Source of the DNA: Flavobacterium gyeonganense
Lineage (GTDB): Bacteria > Bacteroidota > Bacteroidia > Flavobacteriales > Flavobacteriaceae
DNA length: 64,000 nt
NCBI RefSeq assembly: GCF_029625295.1
Contig: NZ_CP121112.1
Coordinates: 3,286,001 to 3,350,000 of the forward strand
Direction: 5' to 3'
Below the pieces are notes generated by a model. It ran no database searches and was not told the DNA's origin. It was given only the letters and a program-made list of their open reading frames with translations. The number at the start of each line of letters is the position of its first letter. The first letter of the stretch is position 1. A program made the position numbers and the translations under genes. Shown piece after piece: positions 1-8,399 of this stretch.

Positions 1-1137
1 TTCGTAAGCAATAAAGTTTTTAGGATTTAGCCAGGATTCTTTTTTTATAATTTTATTTACTTCTTTTGGATTTTTTTGTCCTTTGTCATAAGCTAATAAT
101 AAATTGTTTATAGATGCTAAAACAAAAGGGCTATGAGTGGTAAGAATTAAATTTTTTCTGTCAAACAAACAGTTTTTGATTAAATATTGAATTAATAAAT
201 GTTGTGCTTTTGGATATAAATTCAATTCAGGTTCTTCAACTACAAAATTAAAATTGTATTCTTCTTTTAATGATTTTGAATATTCAACTAATAGTAAAAT
301 TGGAATTATGGATTGTAATCCAGAAGCAGATTCTAATAAGTCAACTTTTTCATTTTCATTATGATATATGTAGGATGTTTTTCCCTCTCTTTTATATTTG
401 AAATTTTTATTGATAATAGTTAAAGGCAATTCTTTAATAGTATGAATTGCTTTTTCGTATTCTTGACCAATTTCTAAAAGATGTTTTGGGATTTGAATAT
501 TGTTATTAATTAAACCTAAAGTATGTTCAATAATTAGGTGTAAAAAATTTCTTTCAGAAGGAATGTATAATGAGTCAAATTTAATATTAATACCATATTC
601 TATTAGTATATTTTCATAATACAGAAAAAAATCTACAATTGGAATTTCATACGATTTGGTTCCGTCATTGAAATAATCATTTAGTTTTTTAAAAATATCG
701 TTAACTATTTGTGGAGTAAATTGATTTTTCCAATTAGATATCAAATCATGTTTTAGAAGGTTTTTGAATTTTTCATTTTGACTTTCCTTATTTGATTTGC
801 TATTTTTTAAGAAAATTACAAATTGTTCTTTAATTAACTCTCTTGGATTTGTTTTTGAATATTCATTATTGTTCAATGTAAAACTATAGTCTCCTTTTGA
901 GTAACTAATAAAAGTCTTATCATTGGTAAATGATTTCATATTATATTTATTTAATTCCTGCTCAAATGGAATTTTACTATCTCGTCTAAAATTTTCATCT
1001 TCTAATATCGAAATTAATTTAGCCAAAGTACTCTTCCCAGAAGCCTGCGCCCCAATAAAAGTAACCATTTCTCTAACTTCGATATCAATATCTTTTAGAG
1101 GTCCGAAATTTTTAACAATAAGTTTTGCTCTTTCCAT
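1..1137 (-). CDS. AAA/ABC-type ATP-binding protein, 3' end beyond the window
   Basis: The minus-strand frame is open from the ATG at 1137 to the left edge, so at least 379 residues are present and the C-terminus is missing. Near the N-terminus is a Walker A motif (GAQASGKST, about residues 28-36). Further on are an ABC-like signature (ESASGLQS), a Walker B (VVEEPELNLYP) and a His-switch region (LTTHSPFVLASINN). This layout is that of stand-alone SMC/OLD-like ATPases with a large insertion between the two nucleotide-binding halves. Such proteins occur in DNA repair and in defence systems, but no nuclease domain or partner gene is visible here, so no specific role is claimed. It lies downstream of lysS on the same strand, separated by a terminator-like hairpin. 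Confidence 0.8.
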   Translation of the reverse strand, partial: MERAKLIVKNFGPLKDIDIEVREMVTFIGAQASGKSTLAKLISILEDENFRRDSKIPFEQELNKYNMKSFTNDKTFISYSKGDYSFTLNNNEYSKTNPRELIKEQFVIFLKNSKSNKESQNEKFKNLLKHDLISNWKNQFTPQIVNDIFKKLNDYFNDGTKSYEIPIVDFFLYYENILIEYGINIKFDSLYIPSERNFLHLIIEHTLGLINNNIQIPKHLLEIGQEYEKAIHTIKELPLTIINKNFKYKREGKTSYIYHNENEKVDLLESASGLQSIIPILLLVEYSKSLKEEYNFNFVVEEPELNLYPKAQHLLIQYLIKNCLFDRKNLILTTHSPFVLASINNLLLAYDKGQKNPKEVNKIIKKESWLNPKNFIAYE

Positions 1138-1169
1138 GTTTTCAAAATTAAGGAAAATATTTATATATG

Positions 1170-1199
1170 AAAAAGGAGCTTCAATAAAAGCTCCTTTTT
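1170..1199 (-). terminator. Intrinsic terminator after lysS
   Basis: A perfect 12-bp stem (1170-1181 with 1188-1199) encloses a six-base loop. Read on the minus strand it ends in a run of T. It lies 26 bases past the lysS stop and ahead of the downstream ATPase gene. Confidence 0.7.
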
Positions 1200-1224
1200 A
1201 AATTTTATATAATTTTGGAGGAAT

Positions 1225-2925
1225 TTACCCCACCAACTCGACAAACTTAAACTCACCCTCAACAGCCACTTTCGTTAAACCGTGTTTAGATAAATTTTTC
1301 ATCGAAGCATCCCATTTTTTACCGCTTAAATTTGCAGTAATTTTTAGTTGCTGAAGATCCATTTTATTGTCATTTCCTTTCAATAAATCAACGATGAATT
1401 TCTCTTCATCAGAAAGTTCAATTGTTTGCTTTTTCTCCGGACGCATTTGTGGGAACAATAAAACTTCCTGAATAGAAGCATTATTTGTTAAATACATAAT
1501 CAAACGATCCATTCCAATTCCCATTCCGGATGTTGGAGGCATTCCGTATTCAAGAGCTCTTAAGAAATCTTCATCAATAATTCCGTTAGCTTCATCATCA
1601 CCTTTTGCAGCCAGACGCATTTGATCTTCAAAACGCTCTCTTTGATCAATTGGGTCATTCAGTTCAGAATACGCATTTGCGATTTCTTTTCCGCAAACCA
1701 TTAATTCAAAACGCTCTGTCAAGTCTGGATTATCGCGGTGCTCTTTACAAAGCGGCGACATTTCTTTTGGATAATCCGTAATAAAAGTTGGCTGAATATA
1801 ATTTCCTTCACATTTAGCTCCAAAAATCTCATCAATCAATTTCCCTTTACCCATTGTATTGTCAACCTCGATACCCATGCCGCGCGCTGCTTCAAACAAT
1901 TCCTGTTCTGTTTTACCAGAAATATCAAAACCAGTAAAATGTTTGATAGAATCTGTCATCGTCACACGGGCATAAGGCGCTTTAAAATTGATGGTGTGCT
2001 CACCAAAAGTAACTTCACTAGTTCCGTTAACAGCAATTGCGCAATGTTCTAGCAAACCTTCAGCAAATTCCATCATCCAGTTGTAGTCTTTGTAAGCTAC
2101 ATATATTTCCATTGCAGTAAACTCAGGATTATGCGTTCTGTCCATTCCTTCGTTACGGAAATTTCTGGAAAACTCATAAACACCTTCAAATCCACCAACA
2201 ATTAATCTTTTTAAGTATAACTCATTCGCAATACGCATGTAAAGCGGAATATCAAGCGAGTTGTGGTGCGTAATAAATGGTCTTGCTGAAGCTCCACCAG
2301 GAATAGATTGCAAAACCGGAGTGTCAACCTCAAGGTATCCAGCGTCGTTAAAATAACCACGCATTGCAGTAAATAGTTTTGTACGTTTAATAAACGTTTC
2401 TTTAACCTGCGGATTTACCGTTAAATCTACATAACGCATTCTGTAACGCAATTCAGCATCGTTAAAAGCATCGAATACTTTTCCGTCTTCGTCCACTTTT
2501 GGTAAAGGTAACGGGCGTAATGTTTTACTCAAAAAAGTAAAGCCGCTTACTCGAATACATTTTGCACCAACCTGAGTCGTAAACAATTCACCTTCGATAC
2601 CAATAAAATCCCCTAAATCGGTTAATTTTTTGAAAACCTGATTGTACAAAGTTTTATCGTCACCTTCACACAAAACATCACGATTTACGTACAATTGAAT
2701 ACGTCCTTCGCTATCCTGTAACTCAGCAAAACAAGCTTTACCCTGATCACGAACACTCATCAAACGTCCTGCAACAATTACCTTCTTACCTTCTTCAAAA
2801 GTTTCCTTTATCTGCTTAGATGTATGATTTACAGGAAAAAGATTTGCCGGATAAGGATTGATTCCTAAGTTGCGTAAGTTTTGAAGTTTTTCTCTTCTGA
2901 TGATTTCTTGTTCTGATAATGCCAT
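1225..2925 (-). CDS. lysS: Lysine--tRNA ligase, class II
   Basis: Cytosolic class II lysyl-tRNA synthetase, which charges tRNA-Lys with lysine using ATP. The 566-residue protein has the N-terminal OB-fold anticodon-binding domain (about residues 45-150). The class II catalytic core follows, with PGGASARPF near residue 210, motif 2 (RNFRNEGMDRTHNPEF near 255) and motif 3 (GMGIGMDRL near 490). About 60 residues follow the core, the C-terminal extension common in Bacteroidota enzymes compared with about 505 residues in E. coli. A strong promoter lies directly upstream at 2949-2978 and a terminator follows the gene. Identity is secure. Confidence 0.98.
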   Translation of the reverse strand: MALSEQEIIRREKLQNLRNLGINPYPANLFPVNHTSKQIKETFEEGKKVIVAGRLMSVRDQGKACFAELQDSEGRIQLYVNRDVLCEGDDKTLYNQVFKKLTDLGDFIGIEGELFTTQVGAKCIRVSGFTFLSKTLRPLPLPKVDEDGKVFDAFNDAELRYRMRYVDLTVNPQVKETFIKRTKLFTAMRGYFNDAGYLEVDTPVLQSIPGGASARPFITHHNSLDIPLYMRIANELYLKRLIVGGFEGVYEFSRNFRNEGMDRTHNPEFTAMEIYVAYKDYNWMMEFAEGLLEHCAIAVNGTSEVTFGEHTINFKAPYARVTMTDSIKHFTGFDISGKTEQELFEAARGMGIEVDNTMGKGKLIDEIFGAKCEGNYIQPTFITDYPKEMSPLCKEHRDNPDLTERFELMVCGKEIANAYSELNDPIDQRERFEDQMRLAAKGDDEANGIIDEDFLRALEYGMPPTSGMGIGMDRLIMYLTNNASIQEVLLFPQMRPEKKQTIELSDEEKFIVDLLKGNDNKMDLQQLKITANLSGKKWDASMKNLSKHGLTKVAVEGEFKFVELVG

Positions 2926-2948
2926 TTTGTGCTCTTTTTTTAAGTCTG

Positions 2949-2978
2949 CAAAGATAAAATTTTTGTTTCAAGTTTCAA
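2949..2978 (-). promoter_or_regulatory. Bacteroidota-type promoter of lysS
   Basis: Read on the minus strand: TTG (2978-2976), a 19-base spacer, then TATCTTTG (2956-2949). This matches the known Bacteroidota sigma-A consensus TTG-N19-TAnnTTTG. It ends 23 bases before the lysS ATG. Confidence 0.75.
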
Positions 2979-3007
2979 CTCAAAGTATTAAGGTTTTTTG
3001 CAGCAGA

Positions 3008-3108
3008 AATTTGAGGTTTTTTCATGAACTTTTGTCCCGCTATCCATTATAATCTTTCATGCCGAACCCCGGCATAAAAGGATTTCCATTTCTATCGGGG
3101 CTAGATTA
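3008..3108 (-). ncRNA. Possible structured intergenic element, dispersed-repeat type
   Basis: On the minus strand this stretch begins with an AGCCCCGATAG block, continues through a GGAAATCC block and a small hairpin (atgccg / cggcat, 3059-3064 with 3070-3075), and ends with GGATAGCGGGAC. I recall this order of blocks as a recurring intergenic element in Flavobacterium genomes, possibly related to the Flavo-1 RNA family. That link rests on memory and could not be searched. It is GC-rich compared with its surroundings and codes for nothing obvious. Confidence 0.4.
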
Positions 3109-3224
3109 GAGATTTTTATTTTCAAAAGACGTTTTAGTTGGAGGTGTTACCAATAAAAGTATTGAAATGGCTGTAAAACTTAACAACTTAAAATATCAGA
3201 ACCTTAGTAGCTTAAAAAAGTTCG

Positions 3225-3232
3225 TATCTTTG
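3225..3232 (+). promoter_or_regulatory. -7 element TATCTTTG
   Basis: Matches TAnnTTTG and lies 17 bases before the lipoprotein ATG at 3250. No clear TTG is present at the expected -33 distance. Confidence 0.5.
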
Positions 3233-3249
3233 ATAAAAATTACATAGCG

Positions 3250-4005
3250 ATGAAATTATACAAACTACTTAGTTTTTCTTTTTTACTGTCAACACTTACA
3301 AGCTGTACTTTTACTGAAAACATTACAATCAACGATAACGGAACCGGAAAATTCTCTGTAGATATGGACGGTTCCTCATTAATGGCTATGGCAGGAGACC
3401 AGATGACCCAGCAAATGGGGGCCGAAGCAAAAAAAGAAATTGACTCTTCTTTTACCTTCAAACAATTATTCGAAGCGAAAAAAGACAGTATAGCAAAACT
3501 TTCGCCAGAAGTTCAGAAAGAGCTGAAAAAATTAGAAAATTTTGTGGTGAATACTAAAATGAGTTCTGAAAAGAAAGAGTTTTTAATGACACTTTCAAGT
3601 GATTTTAAAAATGTTAACGAAATGCAGGATATTCTGCAGACTTTAAGTGTTTTACAACAATTAGAAAAAGGCGGAAATGCATCATCGCCTTTTGGGAGTA
3701 ATTTTGGCAATAACAACAGTAAATTAAGTTATACTTATGACGGAAAGAAGTTTAGCAGAAAAGCAGTTATTGATACTAAAAAACTGGCTGAAAAAGCAAA
3801 AGATTCTGCTCCTGATATGTCAAAAATGATCTTTGCATCGTCTAATTATATTTTAAAATATCATTTTCCTAAAAAAATAAAGAAAGTTTCGAATCCGAAT
3901 GCTTTGTTTAGTGAAGACAGAAAAACAATTACAATTCAATATCCTTTTACGGATTATATGGATAATCCGGACAAACTTAACTTTGATGTTGAGTTTGAAA
4001 AATAA
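3250..4005 (+). CDS. Predicted lipoprotein of unknown function
   Basis: 251 residues. The N-terminus is a lipoprotein signal peptide with the lipobox LTSC at about residues 16-19, so the mature protein should be membrane-anchored through a lipidated Cys. The body is rich in Lys, Ser and Asp. It contains a TENITINDNGTGKFSVDMDG segment and ends in a beta-rich region. No catalytic motif was recognised. It is transcribed alone, divergently from lysS, and a long inverted repeat follows it. The function is unknown. Confidence 0.8.
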   Translation: MKLYKLLSFSFLLSTLTSCTFTENITINDNGTGKFSVDMDGSSLMAMAGDQMTQQMGAEAKKEIDSSFTFKQLFEAKKDSIAKLSPEVQKELKKLENFVVNTKMSSEKKEFLMTLSSDFKNVNEMQDILQTLSVLQQLEKGGNASSPFGSNFGNNNSKLSYTYDGKKFSRKAVIDTKKLAEKAKDSAPDMSKMIFASSNYILKYHFPKKIKKVSNPNALFSEDRKTITIQYPFTDYMDNPDKLNFDVEFEK

Positions 4006-4023
4006 TATGAGAATTTTTTTAAA

Positions 4024-4084
4024 ACCGCAAATTCGCAAATTTTGTTTCTGGCTTTAAAATAAATAGAATTTGCGAATTTGCGGT
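4024..4084. repeat. Perfect 18-bp inverted repeat
   Basis: The arms 4024-4041 and 4067-4084 are exact reverse complements around a 25-base spacer. Each arm itself contains a short tandem unit (aattcgc / gcgaatt). There is no T run directly after either arm, so it may act as a hairpin ending the lipoprotein mRNA or be a small palindromic repeat. Confidence 0.6.
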
Positions 4085-4121
4085 AAAATTTATGTAAGTT
4101 GTGCCTTGAAGACCTTACATA

Positions 4122-4150
4122 TTGAATCACAATATTTAATTGTATTTTTG
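4122..4150 (+). promoter_or_regulatory. Bacteroidota-type promoter of lipB
   Basis: TTG at 4122-4124, an 18-base spacer, then TATTTTTG at 4143-4150. It lies 17 bases before the lipB ATG. Confidence 0.7.
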
Positions 4151-4167
4151 CAATTCAAAATAATGCA

Positions 4168-4866
4168 ATGAACAAAATCATCCAGCTAAAAGACCTCGGA
4201 GCTAAAGATTACAAAACGACCTGGGAATACCAGGAAGAATTATTCAAAGGAATTGTCGATTTGAAAATCCAGAACAGAAGGGAAGAAACCGAAATTCCTA
4301 CTCCAAATTACTTATTATTTGTAGAGCATCCGCATGTTTATACTTTAGGAAAAAGCGGCGATCTTGAAAATTTGCTGTTAAACGATAAACAGCTCGAAGC
4401 CAAAGGAGCGACTTTTTATAAAATCAACCGGGGTGGCGATATTACTTATCACGGTCCCGGGCAAATTGTTGGTTATCCTATTCTGGATCTGGAAAACTTC
4501 TTTACTGATATTCATAAATACCTGCGTTTACTTGAAGAATCAATTATTTTAACGCTGGCAGAATACGGATTAGAATCGGGTAGGAGCGAAGGAGAAACAG
4601 GTGTATGGCTAGGTGTTGGAACTCCGTTTGTCCGCAAAATCTGCGCAATGGGCGTTCGTGCATCCCGCTGGGTAACCATGCACGGATTTGCCTTAAACGT
4701 TAACGTTGATTTAGGGTATTTTGATAATATTATTCCGTGCGGTATTCGCGGAAAAGGGGTAACTTCTTTAAACGTAGAACTTGGTGTTGAAAAAGTCGAT
4801 GAACAAGAAGTGAAAGCTAAAATCCTGAAACATTTTAAAGATTTATTCGAAGCTGAATTTATTTAA
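4168..4866 (+). CDS. lipB: Lipoyl(octanoyl) transferase
   Basis: LipB moves octanoate from acyl carrier protein to lipoyl domains of 2-oxo-acid dehydrogenases and the glycine cleavage system, the first step of endogenous lipoate synthesis. The 232-residue protein carries RGGDITYHGPGQ (about residues 89-100), the lysine of the RKICAMGVR segment (about 165) and the catalytic Cys of IIPCGIRGKG (about 191). The MHGFALNVN block lies between them. Length and motif order fit the family well. It has its own promoter. Confidence 0.96.
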   Translation: MNKIIQLKDLGAKDYKTTWEYQEELFKGIVDLKIQNRREETEIPTPNYLLFVEHPHVYTLGKSGDLENLLLNDKQLEAKGATFYKINRGGDITYHGPGQIVGYPILDLENFFTDIHKYLRLLEESIILTLAEYGLESGRSEGETGVWLGVGTPFVRKICAMGVRASRWVTMHGFALNVNVDLGYFDNIIPCGIRGKGVTSLNVELGVEKVDEQEVKAKILKHFKDLFEAEFI

Positions 4867-4887
4867 GATTCAAAAGTAGCTCAGTTT

Positions 4888-5462
4888 ATGGAAAATGAAA
4901 ATAAAAAGTCATTTTTAGGTTCTTTAGGGCTTTCTGAAAAAGAATTACAGGAGTTGGCAAATATCTCACAACATAAAATAATTCAGAAAGGAAATTATTT
5001 TATAAGTGAAGGTCAGATTCCACGTAAAATGGCTTTTGTAATTAAAGGGTTGTTTCGATATGTTTACACCCACGAAAACGGAAACGAATTCACCAAAAAC
5101 ATTATAGCCGAAAATAATTTTGTTAGTTCGTATTCGGCTATGATTTGTAATACACCTTCTTATTTTGCTGTTGAGGCAATGGAAAATTCCGAAATTCTTG
5201 AAATCGACTATGCAGATTGGTTAGATATAAAAGAAAAGAATCCGTTTTGGAACGCATTTTTAGTCCAAATTCTTGAAAAAGCTTTTACATTAAAGAAAAA
5301 AGAGAAAGAGAATTACTGCTTTTGGATGCAGAAAAAAGATACGAGATTTTTACTGCGGAATTTCTGAATATTGAAAATCGTGTCTCACAACAAATCATCG
5401 CTTCTTATTTAGGCATTCAGCCCGAATCCTTCAGCAGGCTCAAAAGAAAAATCAGGACTTAA
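4888..5462 (+). pseudogene. Crp/Fnr-family regulator, broken by a 1-nt frameshift
   Basis: The first 141 codons encode a cyclic-nucleotide-binding-like beta-roll (FISEGQIPRKMAFVIKGLFR and so on). Frame 1 then stops at 5367. If one base is restored next to 5311-5312 (GAG AA TTA becoming GAG AAA TTA), the frame continues to the stop at 5460-5462. That continuation supplies the helix-turn-helix tail (NRVSQQIIASYLGIQPESF) found in this family, giving a protein of about 191 residues. As written, the product lacks its DNA-binding domain. The missing base may be a sequencing error. It lies 22 bases after lipB and ahead of an SDR gene it may have controlled. Confidence 0.8.
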
Positions 5463-5526
5463 CACAGGTCAATGCAAACCTTCACGCAGTAAACTATTTT
5501 TGATTCATAATTATTAAAAATGAATT

Positions 5527-6267
5527 ATGGAAATCTTAAATAGTACTGTTATCATTACCGGTGGAAGTTCTGGTATTGGATTCGAAATGTGCACACAGCT
5601 TATCAAAAAGGGTAATAAAGTAATTGCTTGTGGTCGCTCATTGGAGAAACTTGCTGCTGCACAAAAACAATTGCCTGATTTAATTATTTATCAGTGTGAT
5701 ATAGCTGAAGAAACAGAATGTAAATCTTTTGCAGACTGGATTATAGAAAATTATCCTGAAACAAATGTTTTAATTAATAATGCTGCAATTGTAACTAAAA
5801 ACAATTTTGTCGAAGATGCCTTTGCTTTAGAAAATCTGAATAAAGAGATTGCTGCAAATTTTATTGCCCCGGTTCGCCTGATAAAATTATTATACCCCAC
5901 ATTAATTAAAAACCCTCATTCTAAAATCATAAATATTACAACAGGATTAGTGTATGTACCCAGAGCAGTTTATAGTTTTTACAATGCTGCAAAAGCGGGA
6001 CTGCATTCTTTTACACAGGTTTTGAGATATCAGCTTAAAGGCGAAAATATTCAGGTCATAGAAGTACTATTTCCGGTAGTTGATACGCCATGGCATAATG
6101 GAAATCCTCCTAAAATAGCCATAACGCCTGAAAAAGCCGTCTCTGAAATGCTAAAAGGAATCAGCAGTAATAAAACTGAAATCAGGGTTTCGAAAGTGAA
6201 GCTGCTCTATTTTATTTACAGATTAGCACCCAAATTTGCTTTCAAAAAAATAAATAGTGTTAGCTAA
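5527..6267 (+). CDS. SDR-family oxidoreductase, DltE-like
   Basis: NAD(P)-dependent short-chain dehydrogenase/reductase of 246 residues. The Rossmann glycine motif is TGGSSGIG (about residues 11-18), NNAA follows at about 86-89, and the active-site YxxxK is YNAAK at about 152-156. The sequence resembles the DltE-type group, whose substrates are mostly unknown. It follows a Crp-type regulator gene by 64 bases, a pairing often seen with small redox enzymes. The substrate cannot be told from the sequence. Confidence 0.88.
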   Translation: MEILNSTVIITGGSSGIGFEMCTQLIKKGNKVIACGRSLEKLAAAQKQLPDLIIYQCDIAEETECKSFADWIIENYPETNVLINNAAIVTKNNFVEDAFALENLNKEIAANFIAPVRLIKLLYPTLIKNPHSKIINITTGLVYVPRAVYSFYNAAKAGLHSFTQVLRYQLKGENIQVIEVLFPVVDTPWHNGNPPKIAITPEKAVSEMLKGISSNKTEIRVSKVKLLYFIYRLAPKFAFKKINSVS

Positions 6268-6388
6268 TTTTTATGGATACAGGATTTAAAAGTTAATTTA
6301 CTGATTTGTTGCAATTCTTCCTGGTATTTGTGGTAAATTTGAGATTATACATGCTTACAATCTTCTATCAATCAAACTTGTATGACTT

Positions 6389-7240
6389 ATGAGAAAAATT
6401 TACTTTATCTGTTTGCTTTTTATTTGTAATGGGATTTTGGCTCAAAAAAAGGATAAATTATATCCGGTTACGATATATGAAAAGATATGGCAGGAGCGTA
6501 ACAGCGATGCAAGATTAAAAATGATAAAAACAATCTGGCTCGAAGACAGCACTTTTGAAGATCCTTCAGCTTCAATAAAAGGTATTACTGCATTTAATAA
6601 TGTGATTAATGAATTTTATAAAAAAATTCCCGATGCTGCATTAACATCAGGGCCAAAAATTGTAAAAGACAATTATGTGAGCTGGGACTGGAAAATCCAG
6701 GATTCTAAAAATAAGCTGATAATGGGAGGCCGAGAGTTTGCCCGATTAAACGGTAAAGGCCAAATCAGTAAAATAATTAGTTTTTGGAACAAAGATGCAA
6801 CTTTATCAGAGGCTGAGGTTTTAAAGAATCTGGAAGCTGATAATCTGAAAATAGTTGAGAAATATTTTGAAAGTCTTTTTAAGACAAAAGATGTGAATGC
6901 CATAGCACCTTTAATCGATGATGAAGCAGTTTACAATCAGGCAACAGGACTTCCTTACGGAGGTACTTATAAAGGTTTTGATGAATGGACCAAAATGTTT
7001 GCTAAATCAGCTGAATTGTTTGATTTGCAGATAGAAAGAGAACCTGTTTATTTTAGTGATCCTTCCAAAGAGGAAGTCATTATTTATTTTGTCATAAACT
7101 GCAAGGCAAAGAAATCTGGCAAGACACTCTCAATGCCAATCTCCGAACACTTTGATTTAAAAAAGGGAAAAATTACTGCCATTAGGCTATTTTATTTTGA
7201 TACGAAACAATTTGCAGAATTTTTGAAAAGCAGAAAGTAA
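6389..7240 (+). CDS. Exported protein with two NTF2/SnoaL-like domains
   Basis: 283 residues with an N-terminal signal peptide (hydrophobic IYFICLLFICNGILAQ, cleavage after about residue 18). Two regions, about residues 28-140 and 150-280, each look like an NTF2/SnoaL fold. Each begins with a helix, is rich in aromatics and has segments such as VSWDWKIQ and EVIIYFVINCKAK. These folds bind small molecules or act as small enzymes, but no catalytic set was assigned. The gene stands alone after the SDR gene. Confidence 0.7.
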   Translation: MRKIYFICLLFICNGILAQKKDKLYPVTIYEKIWQERNSDARLKMIKTIWLEDSTFEDPSASIKGITAFNNVINEFYKKIPDAALTSGPKIVKDNYVSWDWKIQDSKNKLIMGGREFARLNGKGQISKIISFWNKDATLSEAEVLKNLEADNLKIVEKYFESLFKTKDVNAIAPLIDDEAVYNQATGLPYGGTYKGFDEWTKMFAKSAELFDLQIEREPVYFSDPSKEEVIIYFVINCKAKKSGKTLSMPISEHFDLKKGKITAIRLFYFDTKQFAEFLKSRK

Positions 7241-7749
7241 CAATATAGTTTTACCAGTGAATTAGAATTTTTTTGATGAGGCAGGTATTGTTTCAGATTT
7301 AAAGTACTTAGGAATGTAAAAGTAAGATTAAGTAACTTTTTTAATAAAAGTTGGGTAATTATAAATTGAATCTCTTTTGTAATAAATCCTCTTTTTATCA
7401 TTTAGAAATAAAGACAATCATGAATTTTCAGGGCTCTTTTTTTAAAACTCAATTAAATCATTATTTATAGTGATTTCTAATATTTTCAGTAAGTATATTT
7501 TTGTAATAATAGCTAATCCATAAAATAAAAGAACAATCTGTAAGAAAAAGCGTAAGCTTAAAAAAACAATAACGGTTAGTTCATAAAACCACATCGAGAC
7601 AGTAAGCTAATTAAATAATAAAGGAATTCGTAAATTAAAGTATGCAGATGCTAAATTTTCGATATAATTATTTTGATAAATTCTCTTTAATAGTGTTTTA
7701 ACGCAATCTTTTTTAGGAGCTAAAACTAAATTTTCTAAACCACAAATTT
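7241..7749. other. 509-base AT-rich intergenic region
   Basis: No convincing gene, hairpin with T run, or repeat was seen. The right part presumably carries the promoter of the Crp-type regulator, but no clear TAnnTTTG element was found. Confidence 0.5.
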
Positions 7750-8331
7750 ATGCAAAGCGTAATTACCGATTTATCCGGATTCATGGAATTTAATGAAAAA
7801 GAGAGCCTGGCTTTTAAAAATATACTAAAACCGAAAACAATCAAAAAAAATGAGCATCTTTTGGTTGAGGGAGATTTTTGCAATTTTGGTTTTTTTGTAG
7901 AAGAGGGATGTATTCGTTGTTATTATTCGGTTGATGGAACAGAATCAACAGTAAATTTTTTCTTTGAAAACGAATGGTATTCTGATTTTGAAAGTTTCTT
8001 ATATGAAAAACCTTCCATGATGAATATTGAAGCTTTGGAAGATTGCCGCTTTTATTTAGCTTATAAAAATGATTTTGATAAATTAGTTTCTGAGTATCCG
8101 GTTTTTAATAATTTTTTAAGGATTATGATGCAGCGAACCATTCAGGGTTTAACAGGAAGAAATAAGTTCATGTCATTATTATCTCATGAAGACAGATATC
8201 TTAGATTTATAAAAAACTACCCAAAGGTTGTCGAAAGAGTTTCTCTCAAATATATTGCAAGTTATTTAGGGGTAAAACCGGAGAGTTTAAGCAGAATAAG
8301 AACGCGTCTAACCTTAAATAATAAATCTTAA
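7750..8331 (+). CDS. Crp/Fnr-family transcriptional regulator
   Basis: 193 residues. The N-terminal beta-roll (about 20-120) resembles cyclic-nucleotide-binding domains, with HLLVEGDFCNFGFFVEEG. A dimer helix follows, then a short C-terminal helix-turn-helix (VSLKYIASYLGVKPESLSRIR, about 165-185). No FNR-type cysteine cluster is present, so an iron-sulphur sensor is unlikely. It is directly upstream of a TonB-dependent receptor gene (68-base gap) and may control it. Confidence 0.9.
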   Translation: MQSVITDLSGFMEFNEKESLAFKNILKPKTIKKNEHLLVEGDFCNFGFFVEEGCIRCYYSVDGTESTVNFFFENEWYSDFESFLYEKPSMMNIEALEDCRFYLAYKNDFDKLVSEYPVFNNFLRIMMQRTIQGLTGRNKFMSLLSHEDRYLRFIKNYPKVVERVSLKYIASYLGVKPESLSRIRTRLTLNNKS

Positions 8332-8363
8332 CCTGAGTCAATTTTTAAGAAAAACCCTCTTTT

Positions 8364-8371
8364 TACATTTG
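8364..8371 (+). promoter_or_regulatory. -7 element TACATTTG upstream of the receptor gene
   Basis: Exact TAnnTTTG match, ending 29 bases before the start codon at 8400. The -33 TTG is not obvious. Confidence 0.45.
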
Positions 8372-8399
8372 CTTTAATAACTATAAAGCAAAGTAAAAA

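Noticed and set aside
1..1137. Defence system (OLD/Gabija-like)
   Set aside because: Only the ATPase part is visible, with no nuclease or helicase partner in the window.
923..1201. Plus-strand open frame opposite the ATPase gene
   Set aside because: It overlaps the conserved Walker A region of the minus-strand ATPase and crosses the lysS terminator.
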